Shown here: positions 25,515 to 36,670 of the stretch, piece by piece
How positions within the stretch are numbered: the stretch's first letter is position 1
Layout of the letters: each line of letters begins with the position of its first letter
Origin: Novosphingobium sp.
GTDB lineage: Bacteria > Pseudomonadota > Alphaproteobacteria > Sphingomonadales > Sphingomonadaceae
Reading direction: 5' to 3'
Length of the DNA stretch: 56,837 bases
Assembly (NCBI RefSeq): GCF_030696665.1
Contig: NZ_JAUYRV010000051.1
Coordinates: 1 to 56,837, forward strand
Program-made: the position numbers and the translations under genes
Notes under the pieces: generated by a model
The model's input: the letters and a program-made list of their open reading frames with translations, nothing else
Database searches by the model: none
What the model was told of the DNA's origin: nothing

Positions 25515-26151
25515 GGTCCACACCATCGCAGGTGGTTTCCTCAATGCCGCAAAAGCCACGGAACCACGCTGTCACGATGTTCGGCTTCTCGCTTTCACGC
25601 TCTTCGGCATCGCCGTTGATCGTCAGTCTCAGCCACCCTCCGCGACAGTCACGGATGCCCAGAATGGCCTTGCGGTAAATCCAGTCATCGGTGGCATAGA
25701 CTTGCCTGCTTTTCGCATCAGGCCGGGAAAATCCCGCTGACGTTTGCATGACAAAATAGACGTCGGGGACTTCAATCCAGCCTGCGGGCGTCGCAAGCGT
25801 GCCGAGCTCCGGGTCGGCCGTGGTCGCATCAATTTGCACCCAGTCGCCGGAGATCGCCGTAACTTCGATGCCCACTCCGCGAAGACCGTCTCCATCGGGT
25901 AGGCGCTTGTGCATCATGCGGCCGATGATCGGGGCAGAAAAGGATGGTGCCGACCGTATCACCGGTGGCAGACGATCATCGCGCACCCATGTAACGGGCG
26001 AGAACGAGCAGGCCTTTGCTGGCAATTTGTGCTGCAGCTTGCCACTTGGCAACGCGGCAAGAGGCGCCGATGCATTTAGAATCAACACGATGGTCGCAAT
26101 CGCGCTTAAGCAGCGCGATACATTTAAACCCCTGTTCGTCGGCCCGTTCAT
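25507..26151 (-). CDS. Secreted protein with possible SH3-like domain
   Basis: This 214-residue protein has a signal sequence at about residues 12-33. The segment VIRSAPSFSAPIIGRM followed by GIEVTAISGDWVQID and GWIEVPDVYF resembles a bacterial SH3-like repeat. Cysteines near the C-terminus (CRGG, FCGIEETTC) may pair. It is the first gene of a coupled four-gene run on the minus strand (small ORF and two secreted proteins). No function can be named. Confidence 0.7.
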   Translation of the reverse strand: MNGPTNRGLNVSRCLSAIATIVLILNASAPLAALPSGKLQHKLPAKACSFSPVTWVRDDRLPPVIRSAPSFSAPIIGRMMHKRLPDGDGLRGVGIEVTAISGDWVQIDATTADPELGTLATPAGWIEVPDVYFVMQTSAGFSRPDAKSRQVYATDDWIYRKAILGIRDCRGGWLRLTINGDAEERESEKPNIVTAWFRGFCGIEETTCDGVDHE

Positions 26152-26214
26152 GCTTTTTTACCTTTGCTTGGGCCATGCAATAGTTGCCGGGACCAGTGAT
26201 TGCCAACGGCATGA

Positions 26215-26514
26215 TTGGTCCATTTCAGTCGCAATGCGCACCAGTTTGGATTTGCAAAGGACGAATATCGTTGCATTTCTGCAAATGTGCGCATTGTAAC
26301 GCCACTGCTGGCCAATCAGGCCGGCATCAGCCTTTCGACGCTGGAAAAGGCTTTGGCAGGCAAGCGCAACTTCATTCTGGCGACGCTCGTCCGCATTGAA
26401 TCCGCGCTGGGCCTGACCGCTGCGAACTTGGCCGGGTTCAATGCAGCTTGCGTATGGGACTTTGGGGATGATTGGATGACTGCGTCTTACCTGCAGATTT
26501 GCGCGCGTCCATGA
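26215..26514 (+). pseudogene. XRE-type helix-turn-helix remnant
   Basis: Within this 99-codon frame, LLANQAGISLSTLEKALAGK and the following LATLVRIESALGL match the core of an XRE/Cro helix-turn-helix. The expected first helix and any effector domain are missing; the N-terminal 30 residues look like non-coding read-through. It is either a decayed regulator or an odd small HTH protein. It precedes the WG-repeat gene by 70 bp. Confidence 0.4.
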
Positions 26515-26584
26515 CAACTGCCCAACCACCCGCGCCCACCTGCTGTCGCCTTGTTCTGCCAACGTCAACCAGCTAACCAGCAGC

Positions 26585-27235
26585 ATGTTGCGCTTGTTGT
26601 CGTCTATCCTTTTGCTGGCAGCCTCACCCGCTTGGGCCGTGGATCATGTCGGATTCGATCCTGCGGGCGCTTCGCATCGTGGCCATGTGCGCGTCAGCAA
26701 CCTTTATCCGGGGCATGATGTTGAGAATTCTGCCACCAAAGCCATGTCCTGCACGGTGCTTCGTGACGGCACGTTCGAGCCACTGGGCAACTGCGCGCGC
26801 CACGTTGCGGATGGCAGTTATGCGGTTGCGGCAGCCGCGCTTAGGCAGCTCGATTTTGACCGTTGGGGACTTGCTCCAATAGTTATCCGAGGGGTTGGCT
26901 ATGCTTATGTTCGGCGCAATGGCCGTGCGCTGGTCGTGCCCACTTTTGACAATGCGCCCGATGAATTCATCGACGGACTCGTGCGCGTGCGGATCGGTGA
27001 TAAGCTCGGCTATGCCAACCGCAGGCTGAAAGTTGTCATTCCGGCAATCTATGACGGAGCCTATCGTTTCGGCAATGGGCGGGCATGGGCCTGCATCGGC
27101 TGCGTGTCCGTTTCAGACGGTGAACACAGCTGGTATCGCGAAGGGCAGGCCATCTGTATCGACCGAAGCGGAACAATGCGTCCCCAAACCGAATGCGGCC
27201 AGGCAGGATGGCTTCTGCCTCAATCGCGCGAATAA
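26585..27235 (+). CDS. Secreted WG-repeat protein
   Basis: This 216-residue protein has a signal peptide (MLRLLSSILLLAASPAWA). Residues about 140-185 carry WG/KWG-type repeats (LVRVRIGDKLGYANRRLKVV, then PAIYDGAYRFGNGRAW), a beta motif often seen in exported bacterial proteins. Several Cys are present (MSCTV, GNCAR, CIGC). Its role is unknown. Confidence 0.8.
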   Translation: MLRLLSSILLLAASPAWAVDHVGFDPAGASHRGHVRVSNLYPGHDVENSATKAMSCTVLRDGTFEPLGNCARHVADGSYAVAAAALRQLDFDRWGLAPIVIRGVGYAYVRRNGRALVVPTFDNAPDEFIDGLVRVRIGDKLGYANRRLKVVIPAIYDGAYRFGNGRAWACIGCVSVSDGEHSWYREGQAICIDRSGTMRPQTECGQAGWLLPQSRE

Positions 27236-27334
27236 CGTCCGCGGCATGTCCACGCCCTTGCGCCAATCGGCGTCACTTGCATTTGCAGTGATCAGCACCA
27301 AACGCGCAAGGGATCGTAGAAGTGGGGGGCGTCG

Positions 27335-28369
27335 TCATCGTCCGCCGTTACCCGTGCTGTTGGCCGCTCCGTCCTCGGTCGGCAGCACAGCATCGTCGCC
27401 GTCCTTGCTTCTCCCGTCATCGCAATTGCTCGGCAGCGGTCCTTCAATGCCGTCCAGCGTGCGGAGCTGGATATTGATGGGGCCATCGCTGGCCGTGTAG
27501 ACGGTATCTCCGTTGGGATAGGTATAGCCCCGAAAGAAGCGCGGCGGCGTGGTGCAAGTTATCAGCAGATAGGGCATGTTGAACAGGTCGTTGTCGTGAT
27601 GGTCGGTAAGGTGGAACGTCTCGCCATAAGGCCCGCTGCCAAACCGTTCGCGCAGATCGAAAGCCGCATCGGGCAGGCGGACTGGCAAGCGGAATACCGG
27701 CGTTCGCCCCTGCTCATCCGTTCTGCCCTGAAACACCTTTTTCTCGTCCTTCACAAAAGGCAGCTCGTAGTCGGTCTCCCTGCTGGCCGACAGGGCAAAG
27801 TCGGTATCCGCCGCCGGCTTGCCAGTGCGTGGTTGAAGCAGGACGAAGCGATAGGCATATTCGCCGCTGCCGATCACCTCCACCTCTGGCGGAGCAGCGT
27901 TGCCGAGGGCCAATGACATCCACTGCTCTTTATCGGCGTCGTGATCTGGCGTGAGCGCGCTGCTTGACAAGTATGCCTCGACGGCATCGACCAGATGACA
28001 CGTTTTGCCCTGCTCGATGTTCTCGACCGCCATCACCTCCAGCACATGGCCATCACCATCGGCCCGGTAGTGGGCGAATATGTCGGCCTGAACCAACCCA
28101 TCCTTGCCCCGCAACTGTGCCAACGGGTCGCCCGAATCTGGCGCTGCAATGAGGCGATAGCGCGTCTTTCCAACATGGCACCGTTCAAGGACCAGTTCCT
28201 GATTATCGGCGATGACCATGCCGGTGAAAACGTCTTGCGCATGTGCCCCGGCGGGCAGGACAATCAGGCTGATGCCGAACGTAACGGCCTTGAATGCGGT
28301 GAAGGCGCGTGTCTTGCGTTTGTTGCCGGGCGCAGCGGTTTTGCTTGGGGCTGTGTCATGAAGCGTCAT
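27335..28369 (-). CDS. Secreted hypothetical protein
   Basis: This 344-residue protein has a late hydrophobic stretch (FGISLIVLPAGAHA, about residues 32-45) that reads as a signal peptide with a long n-region; the start may therefore be too far upstream. The mature part contains no family I recognise; short patches such as GRTDEQGRTPVFRL hint at a beta-sandwich. The C-terminal 30 residues are low-complexity and rich in D, G and N. Confidence 0.7.
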   Translation of the reverse strand: MTLHDTAPSKTAAPGNKRKTRAFTAFKAVTFGISLIVLPAGAHAQDVFTGMVIADNQELVLERCHVGKTRYRLIAAPDSGDPLAQLRGKDGLVQADIFAHYRADGDGHVLEVMAVENIEQGKTCHLVDAVEAYLSSSALTPDHDADKEQWMSLALGNAAPPEVEVIGSGEYAYRFVLLQPRTGKPAADTDFALSASRETDYELPFVKDEKKVFQGRTDEQGRTPVFRLPVRLPDAAFDLRERFGSGPYGETFHLTDHHDNDLFNMPYLLITCTTPPRFFRGYTYPNGDTVYTASDGPINIQLRTLDGIEGPLPSNCDDGRSKDGDDAVLPTEDGAANSTGNGGR

Positions 28370-28480
28370 AGTCGTGGCCGGTTGCTGAATCGGTCGGCGC
28401 GCTATCAGGCCTTCGCAATGGTTGCCAGCGGCGTTCTGCTGTCAGGCCCGTTCCCCGCCATCAGGGATTTTGTTCGGAAG

Positions 28481-28557
28481 TGGCGCGCCCGGCAGGACTC
28501 GAACCTGCTGCCTCAAGATTAGAAGTCTCGCGCTCTATCCAGATGAGCTACGGGCGC
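28481..28557 (-). tRNA. tRNA-Arg (anticodon TCT)
   Basis: This is a 77-nt cloverleaf with encoded CCA. The 7-bp acceptor stem is GCGCCCG/CGGGCGC, the D arm holds GCTC...GAGC, the anticodon loop CTTCTAA gives TCT, and the T arm is GCAGG-TTCGAGT-CCTGC. It reads AGA codons. Confidence 0.97.
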
Positions 28558-28617
28558 GCGCCGGGTTCCCATAAGCATGCTTTTCGGATCGTGCAAACCG
28601 GGCTAGCGTGGCTTCCC

Positions 28618-29343
28618 ATGACCGATCCCCAGCTTTCGCGCATCGATGGCACCTCCAGCGCACGCCGCCACTTCCGCTATTTCGACTATGTGATGGCCTC
28701 ATTTGTGGCCATCCTGCTGCTTTCGAACCTGATTGGCGCATCCAAACTGGCGCAAGTCGGCGGGTTTACGTTCGGCGCGGGGATCCTGTTCTTCCCGGTT
28801 TCCTATGTGATCGGCGATGTGCTGACCGAGGTCTATGGCTATGCCAACGCACGGCGTTGCGTGTGGATGGGCTTCTTCGCGCTGATTTTCATGGCTTTCA
28901 TGAGCTACGTCGTCGTCGCCATGCCAGCTGCACCGGATTGGGGTGGGCAGGCCGCTTATGAAAGCGTGTTCGGATCGACGTGGCGGATCGTGCTCGCCTC
29001 GGTCGTCGCGTTCTGGGCGGGGGAATTCATCAATTCGTTCGTGCTGGCACGGATGAAGGTGTGGACTGGCGGCAGGCATATGTGGAGCCGCACCATCGGC
29101 TCGACCGTGTTTGGGCAGGCCATCGATAGCATGCTGTTCTACCCCATCGCGTTCCTCGGCATCTGGACCACGGATCAGGTGTTGATGGTGATGGTGACGA
29201 ATTGGGCGATGAAAGTGGCATGGGAAGCGGGGCTTACGCCGGTGACTTACGCCGTAGTGGGCTGGCTGAAAAAGCGGGAAGGTGCCGAAGTGTTCGATAC
29301 CGACACGGACTTCTCGCCCTTTGCAAAATCGCCGCAGGTTTGA
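28618..29343 (+). CDS. Queuosine precursor transporter (YhhQ family)
   Basis: This 241-residue inner-membrane protein has about six membrane helices and YhhQ/DUF165 signatures: LLLSNLIGASKLAQ, ILFFPVSYVIGDVLTEVYGY, and WSRTIGSTVFGQAIDSMLFY. Members import preQ0/preQ1, the base used to make queuosine in tRNA. The ATG at 28618 is chosen because the open frame upstream is antisense to the tRNA-Arg gene. Confidence 0.92.
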   Translation: MTDPQLSRIDGTSSARRHFRYFDYVMASFVAILLLSNLIGASKLAQVGGFTFGAGILFFPVSYVIGDVLTEVYGYANARRCVWMGFFALIFMAFMSYVVVAMPAAPDWGGQAAYESVFGSTWRIVLASVVAFWAGEFINSFVLARMKVWTGGRHMWSRTIGSTVFGQAIDSMLFYPIAFLGIWTTDQVLMVMVTNWAMKVAWEAGLTPVTYAVVGWLKKREGAEVFDTDTDFSPFAKSPQV

Positions 29344-29361
29344 AGTGAGTGTGTGGCCGAG

Positions 29362-29441
29362 CATCCTTCGACAGGCTCAGGATGAGCGGATAAACTCTAG
29401 CTATTGCTGAAAACCGCTCATCCTGAGCCTGTCGAAGGATG
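29362..29441. repeat. 28-bp perfect inverted repeat
   Basis: Arms at 29362-29389 and 29414-29441 are exact inverted copies of 28 bp, beginning CATCCTTCGACAGGCTCAGG, with a 24-nt spacer. This is a dispersed intergenic repeat type common in sphingomonads. It may also act as a transcription barrier after the YhhQ gene. Confidence 0.9.
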
Positions 29442-29464
29442 TTTCGCACTGGAACCACCGTGCC

Positions 29465-29506
29465 CCAAAAGAAACCCCGCTTCTCCGGGGGCGGGAGAAG
29501 CGGGGT
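29465..29506 (-). terminator. Terminator of the pspC operon
   Basis: A 12-13-bp stem (ACCCCGCTTCTCC 29474-29486 / GGGAGAAGCGGGGT 29493-29506) is followed on the minus strand by TTTCTTTT. It lies 35 bp after the pspC stop. Confidence 0.85.
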
Positions 29507-29540
29507 CATAGCGCGCGGGGCGAGGGGGCTTTGTCGCGCG

Positions 29541-29765
29541 TCAATCGGCGATCAACCCGATCAGCAGATAGACGATGATCGCCGAGCCAAGGCCGAGCAG
29601 GGTGGCAAGGGCAAAGGCCACGCGGACCAGCGTTATGTCCACGCCAAAGTAGTTCGAAATCCCTGCGCAAACGCCCATCAGCTTGCCGCGAACCTTGTCG
29701 AGGCGGAAGCCGCGTGACGTTTCAATAGGGCGAGGGGCCGAATCATCGAAGCGAAGCTGGGACAT
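29541..29765 (-). CDS. pspC: PspC-domain membrane protein
   Basis: This 74-residue protein consists of a short N-tail, the PspC signature KLMGVCAGISNYFGVDITLVR and a C-terminal membrane helix. PspC proteins act at the inner membrane in phage-shock type envelope stress responses. No pspA or pspB is adjacent. The start overlaps the stop of a micro-protein gene (TAATG), tying it to the two small paralogues upstream. Confidence 0.92.
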   Translation of the reverse strand: MSQLRFDDSAPRPIETSRGFRLDKVRGKLMGVCAGISNYFGVDITLVRVAFALATLLGLGSAIIVYLLIGLIAD

Positions 29766-29905
29766 TAGATCATCTCCTGTGCGACAGCCGAAGCTGCGTC
29801 ATTGTGGTCGGAATGGTTGGGAACGCTGACGGTTCCGGCAATCAGCGCGAGGCTGAGGGCAAAGGCACCCGCCGCTGCGGCGAACTGGTTGATAAGCTGG
29901 CTCAT
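29765..29905 (-). CDS. Micro-protein B (46 aa), paralogue of the upstream gene
   Basis: The product starts MSQLINQFAAAAGAFALSLA and continues LIAGTVSVPN, then a hydrophilic tail ending VAQEMI. Residues 8-27 form one hydrophobic helix, signal peptide or membrane anchor. It overlaps both neighbours (TGATG with micro-protein A, TAATG with pspC). Strong protein and DNA identity with micro-protein A shows a local duplication. No family is recognised. Confidence 0.8.
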   Translation of the reverse strand: MSQLINQFAAAAGAFALSLALIAGTVSVPNHSDHNDAASAVAQEMI

Positions 29906-30036
29906 CAGATCAGGCCCTGAACCTGCGCGGCGGGGGCATTGTTCGCCTGCGGGACGTTCACGGTGCCTGCGATCAGGGCGAGGCTGAGGGCAAATGCGCT
30001 GGCGGCGGCGGCGATGCGGTTGGTGAATTCGGTCAT
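29905..30036 (-). CDS. Micro-protein A (43 aa), first gene of the pspC operon
   Basis: The product starts MTEFTNRIAAAASAFALSLA and continues LIAGTVNVPQ, ending AQVQGLI. It aligns residue for residue with micro-protein B over the first 30 positions. The ATG at 30036 has GAGG nine bases upstream; in-frame ATGs at 30042 and 30051 are alternatives. A sigma-54-like promoter lies 57 bp upstream. Confidence 0.78.
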   Translation of the reverse strand: MTEFTNRIAAAASAFALSLALIAGTVNVPQANNAPAAQVQGLI

Positions 30037-30092
30037 GGTCATGGTCCTCATGTGCAAGTGGTTGAAGCCGTTCAGGCTCATGCAAACGACTT

Positions 30093-30108
30093 TGCACGCG
30101 TCGTGCCA
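30093..30108 (-). promoter_or_regulatory. Sigma-54-type -24/-12 promoter of the pspC operon
   Basis: On the minus strand TGGCACGACGCGTGCA matches the consensus TGGCACG-N4-TTGCA with one mismatch and exact GG-to-GC spacing. Transcription would start about 46 nt before micro-protein A. Psp operons of enterobacteria are sigma-54/PspF dependent, which makes the match more meaningful. Confidence 0.6.
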
Positions 30109-30395
30109 AACTGTAGAACCGGCAGAAACGCGCGGTTCAAGACAGGTTTGGCTTCGGCTTAAACCTTTCTACTTGCTGAACAGTGGGAAATTGTCCCATA
30201 TTTTGGGAACCAAATTTCAACCTTCGCTCAGGCCGTATCGCAGCCGTCGATGATAGCTTGCTTTTGCGCCTTGCTTTTTTGGGGCGACCTGCCTATTTGC
30301 GCCTCATCCCGACATTGTGAAAGCAAAGTCAGGCTGGTGCCAGCGGGCACCGGCACGGACCGGCTTTTGCGCATCGGCGATCAATCGGAGTTTGC

Positions 30396-30956
30396 ATGAC
30401 GGATATCGCACGTATCACTGAGGTTGTAGAGCCAGAGGCCAAGGCGCTCGGTTTCGACCTCGTGCGCGTGCGCTATTTCAAGGGCGGCGAGATCGGTGAT
30501 GAGGAGCATACGCTCCAGATCATGGCCGAACGTCCGGACACTGGCCAGCTGGTGATCGAAGACTGCGCTGCGCTCTCGCGCCGCGTGTCCGACCGGTTCG
30601 ATGAACTGGAAGAACAGGGCGAAATGCTGCTCGAAGACGCCTATCGTCTCGAAGTCAGTTCGCCTGGCATTGATCGTCCGCTTACCCGCGCGAAAGACTT
30701 TGCCGCATGGATCGGTCACGAAACCCGGGTCGAGCTTTCCGAGCTGCTGGGAGAGCGCAAGCGTTTCCGTGGCGATCTCAAGGGTTTCGATCCCGAAACG
30801 CAGGTCATTTCTATTGAGGACGACGGTACGGTCTATAACGTGCCGTTCGAACTTGTCGCCAACGCCAAGCTGATCCTCACGGACAAGCTTATTGCCGCGT
30901 CCCGCCCGCTTGACACCAGCGGTGCGGACGAAATTCTCGAAGAACAGGAAGACTGA
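30396..30956 (+). CDS. rimP: Ribosome maturation factor RimP
   Basis: This 186-residue protein is needed for 30S subunit maturation. It has the N-terminal LGFDLVRVRYFKGG, the SSPGIDRPLTRAKDF signature and a C-terminal SH3-like domain. The ATG follows GGAG. It opens the conserved rimP-nusA-ylxR-infB run, three bases before nusA. The 360 bp upstream (30037-30395) hold the pspC-operon promoter and presumably the rimP promoter; no other gene is visible there. Confidence 0.97.
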   Translation: MTDIARITEVVEPEAKALGFDLVRVRYFKGGEIGDEEHTLQIMAERPDTGQLVIEDCAALSRRVSDRFDELEEQGEMLLEDAYRLEVSSPGIDRPLTRAKDFAAWIGHETRVELSELLGERKRFRGDLKGFDPETQVISIEDDGTVYNVPFELVANAKLILTDKLIAASRPLDTSGADEILEEQED

Positions 30957-30959
30957 CCC

Positions 30960-32612
30960 GTGGCCAGTACGATTTCTGCAAACCGCGCCGAACTGATCGC
31001 AATCGCCAACGCGGTTGCCACCGAAAAGATGATCGACAAGTCGGTCGTCATCGAGGCGATGGAAGAAGCGATCCAGAAGTCTGCGCGCAATCGCTATGGC
31101 GCGGAGAACGACATCCGTGCCAAGCTCGATCCGCGCACCGGCGACTTGCGTCTGTGGCGCGTTGTCGAAGTGGTCGAAGTGGTTGAGGACTACTTCAAGC
31201 AGGTTGATCTCAAGGCCGCTGACAAGCTGCAGCCCGGCGCTGCTGTTGGCGATTTCATCGTCGATCCGCTGCCCCCGGTTGATCTGGGCCGCATCGATGC
31301 ACAATCGGCCAAGCAGGTGATCTTCCAGAAGGTCCGCGACGCCGAACGTGATCGCCAGTTTGACGAGTTCAAGGACCGTTCGGGCGAAGTCATCACCGGC
31401 GTGATCAAGTCGGTCGAATTCGGCCACGTGATCGTCAACCTCGGCCGCGCCGAGGGTGTGATCCGTCGTGACCAGCAGATCCCCCGCGAAGTGCCCCGCG
31501 TTGGTGAACGCGTCCGCGCGCTGATCATGAAGGTTGAGCGTCAGAACCGTGGCCCGCAGATTTTCCTGAGCCGCGCCCACCCCGATTTCATGAAGAAGCT
31601 CTTCGCGCAGGAAGTGCCTGAAATCTACGATGGCATCATCACCATCATGGCCGCCGCCCGCGATCCGGGCAGCCGCGCCAAGATCGGCGTGATCAGCCGC
31701 GATAGCTCCATCGATCCGGTCGGCGCCTGCGTCGGCATGAAGGGCAGCCGCGTGCAGGCCGTCGTGCAGGAACTGCAGGGCGAAAAGATCGACATTATCC
31801 CTTGGAGCGAAGATACCGCGACGTTCGTGGTCAACGCGCTTCAGCCCGCCACTGTCAGCCGCGTGGTAATCGACGAGGAAGAGAGTCGCATCGAGGTTGT
31901 CGTGCCTGACGATCAGCTCTCGCTCGCCATCGGCCGCCGTGGCCAGAACGTGCGCCTCGCATCGTCGCTGACCGGCTCGGCCATCGACATCATGACCGAG
32001 GCCGAAGCTTCGGAAAAGCGCCAGAAGGAATTCGCCGAGCGTTCGAAGATGTTCGAGGAAGAACTCGACGTCGACGAAACCCTCTCACAGTTGCTGGTTG
32101 CAGAAGGCTTCACCGAGCTGGAAGAAGTCGCCTACATCGACCTGTCCGAAATCGCCGCGATCGAAGGCTTCGACGAGGAACTGGGCCAGGAACTGCAGAG
32201 CCGCGCTGCCGAAGCGATCGAGCGCCGCGAAGAAGCCCTGCGCGAACAGCGCCGTGGCCTTGGCGTCGAGGATGCGCTGGCAGAACTGCCGCACTTGACC
32301 GAAGCGATGCTGGTCGTTCTCGGCAAGGCCGGGATCAAGACGCTCGACGATCTGGCTGATCTGGCCACCGACGAACTCATCGCCAAGAAGCGCGTTGAAC
32401 AGCGCCGGCGCAACGACAAGGCCCCGCGTGAACGCACTGAGCGTTCGGAGCGGACCGAAGACAAGGGCGGCGTGCTGGGCGAATTCGGCCTGAACGAAGA
32501 GCAGGGCAACGAAATCATCATGGCAGCGCGCGCGCATTGGTTTGAAGATGAGCCGGGGTCCGAAACCGACCCCGCATCAGAGGAGGCCGCCCATGCGGAA
32601 TCCTCACAATGA
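30960..32612 (+). CDS. nusA: Transcription termination/antitermination factor NusA
   Basis: This 550-residue RNA polymerase-binding factor has a GTG start three bases after rimP. Domains in order: N-terminal polymerase-binding region (1-135), S1 domain (about 140-205, GEVITGVIKSVEFGHVIVNLG), KH domains (about 205-350, VGACVGMKGSRVQ and AIGRRGQNVRLAS), and two C-terminal acidic/HhH repeats. It overlaps ylxR by 20 bp. Confidence 0.98.
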   Translation: MASTISANRAELIAIANAVATEKMIDKSVVIEAMEEAIQKSARNRYGAENDIRAKLDPRTGDLRLWRVVEVVEVVEDYFKQVDLKAADKLQPGAAVGDFIVDPLPPVDLGRIDAQSAKQVIFQKVRDAERDRQFDEFKDRSGEVITGVIKSVEFGHVIVNLGRAEGVIRRDQQIPREVPRVGERVRALIMKVERQNRGPQIFLSRAHPDFMKKLFAQEVPEIYDGIITIMAAARDPGSRAKIGVISRDSSIDPVGACVGMKGSRVQAVVQELQGEKIDIIPWSEDTATFVVNALQPATVSRVVIDEEESRIEVVVPDDQLSLAIGRRGQNVRLASSLTGSAIDIMTEAEASEKRQKEFAERSKMFEEELDVDETLSQLLVAEGFTELEEVAYIDLSEIAAIEGFDEELGQELQSRAAEAIERREEALREQRRGLGVEDALAELPHLTEAMLVVLGKAGIKTLDDLADLATDELIAKKRVEQRRRNDKAPRERTERSERTEDKGGVLGEFGLNEEQGNEIIMAARAHWFEDEPGSETDPASEEAAHAESSQ

Positions 32613-33350
32613 GCCGCTAAGCTCCGACATCGTTGGCAAAGCGTCGGCGGGCCGTCCTCCAAAAGAGGGCACCCCGCCGGAGCGCAAATGCGTGCTGACC
32701 GGGCGTCACGATACGCGGGATGATCTCCTGCGCCTCGCGATCTCGCCCGATGGCGATGTGCTCCCAGACGTGATGGCGCGCGCGCCCGGGCGTGGCGCAT
32801 GGATCGGCGTGAATCGCCAAGCCCTTGAAATTGCGCTCGCCAATGGCAAACTAAAGGGAGCTTTGGCACGCGCATTCAAGGGCGCGCCGCTCAGCATCGC
32901 TACCGATCTCCCTGAACGCATCGAACAGGCCCTGCGTCGCCTTCTGACCGATCGTCTCGGCATTGAACTGCGGGCCGGCAACTTGCTGCTGGGCACCGAA
33001 AGGATTGCACAAGGCGCACGTTCAGGCGCGGTCACGTTCCTTGGTCACGCCAGTGACGCAGGCACCGACGGCCCTAACAAGCTGGCACAAGCCTGGCGTG
33101 TGGGCGAAGGGGCCGAAGGTACTGGCAAGAAAGGCATCATCTTGCCGCTGGACCGCGCGGCGCTGTCTGTGGCATTGGGCCGCGACAACGTCGTTCACCT
33201 CGCGCTGACCGATGCCGCAGCGACCATCCGAGTCGCAGCGCCGCTGCAGCGCTTGATGCATTTTCTCGGGCACGAGACCGAAACCGAAATTGACGCCACC
33301 GAGCCACACATTGGCATGGTCGCGGACGACGATATTGATACGAAGGGCGA

Positions 33351-33354
<4 letters not shown>
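32593..33354 (+). CDS. ylxR: YlxR (DUF448) fused to an L7Ae-like domain
   Basis: This 253-residue protein has an N-terminal YlxR domain (ERKCVLTGRHDTRDDLLRLA, about residues 30-105) and a C-terminal L7Ae/L30e-like RNA-binding domain (about 118-215). The fusion is usual in alphaproteobacteria. YlxR binds RNA and has been linked to RNase P and nucleoid functions elsewhere. The ATG at 32593 has GAGGAGG upstream and lies inside nusA. The stop overlaps infB by ATGA. Confidence 0.92.
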
Positions 33355-35960
<2,606 letters not shown>

Positions 35961-35991
35961 AACACGCTCCGCGAAGCCGGAGCACCATAAA

Positions 35992-36090
35992 TCCCCCTCC
36001 CGCTTGCGGGAGGGGTTAGGGGAGGGCCTGTTAAACCGGCTCAACCCAACAAGCCCTCCCCCGGCCCCTCCCGCAAGCGGGTGGGGAGGA
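35992..36090. repeat. Nested palindromic repeat after infB
   Basis: Two hairpins of the same family (CCCCTCCCGC-TT-GCGGGAGGGG at 35994-36015 and CCCCTCCCGC-AA-GCGGGTGGGG at 36065-36086) flank a larger inverted pair (GGGGAGGGC / GCCCTCCCC). The arrangement is typical of REP/BIME-like intergenic elements. It may terminate or stabilise the infB message. Confidence 0.85.
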
Positions 36091-36133
36091 GGTTGGCATC
36101 CATACCGGCATGCCGGTCGGATGGAGATTCGGT

Positions 36134-36670
36134 TTGACCCGCTATGTCGCCCTGTTCGGTTCCATCAACGTCGGCGGCAATCGCCTGACGATGGCGGACA
36201 TGCGCTATGCGTTTGAGCGGGAAGGGCTGACGGGCATCGAGACAGTGGTCGCCAGCGGCAATTTGCTGTTCGATTATGATGACCGTCCGTTAGATGGTCT
36301 CGAAGACCTCTTTTCCCACGTCATGCTGGAGCGCTTCGAGATAAACAGCTTCGTTGCGGTGCGCGATCGCGTGGCCATTGCCGAGGCGGTGGAGGGCAAT
36401 CCCTTCACCGGCATCGGCAAGGACAACCTCGTCCACACGCTGTTCCTTGAACGCCAGCCAGACCAGGCCGCGTTCGACAAGCTTGCGGCAGATCAGGCGA
36501 TGCGGGGCATGGAAAAACTCGCAATCGGTGACCGCAGCATCTATATCGATTTCGCGAACGGCGTGGCCGAAAGCAAGCTGACCGGCGCCTTTATCGAGCG
36601 CCGCCTCGGCTGTCGGGGCACAGCGCGCAATGTGCGCTCGCTCGCCCGTATCCTTGCAAAGATGAGTTGA
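36134..36670 (+). CDS. DUF1697 family protein
   Basis: This protein of about 178 residues has the DUF1697 N-terminal signature [20 protein letters not shown] and [11 protein letters not shown]. Its function is unknown. I prefer the TTG at 36134 (GGATGGAGA upstream, family-like start); an ATG at 36110 is the alternative. It sits between infB and rbfA, which are normally adjacent, directly after a palindromic repeat. It overlaps rbfA by four bases. Confidence 0.88.
   Translation: MTRYVALFGSINVGGNRLTMADMRYAFEREGLTGIETVVASGNLLFDYDDRPLDGLEDLFSHVMLERFEINSFVAVRDRVAIAEAVEGNPFTGIGKDNLVHTLFLERQPDQAAFDKLAADQAMRGMEKLAIGDRSIYIDFANGVAESKLTGAFIERRLGCRGTARNVRSLARILAKMS

Noticed and set aside
29541..30036. 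Canonical pspABC operon
   Set aside because: Only the PspC domain is recognisable; the two small genes resemble each other, not PspA or PspB.
29465..30231. CRISPR array from the several hairpins and repeats in the window
   Set aside because: Repeats are single inverted pairs without regular spacers, and no cas genes occur in the window.
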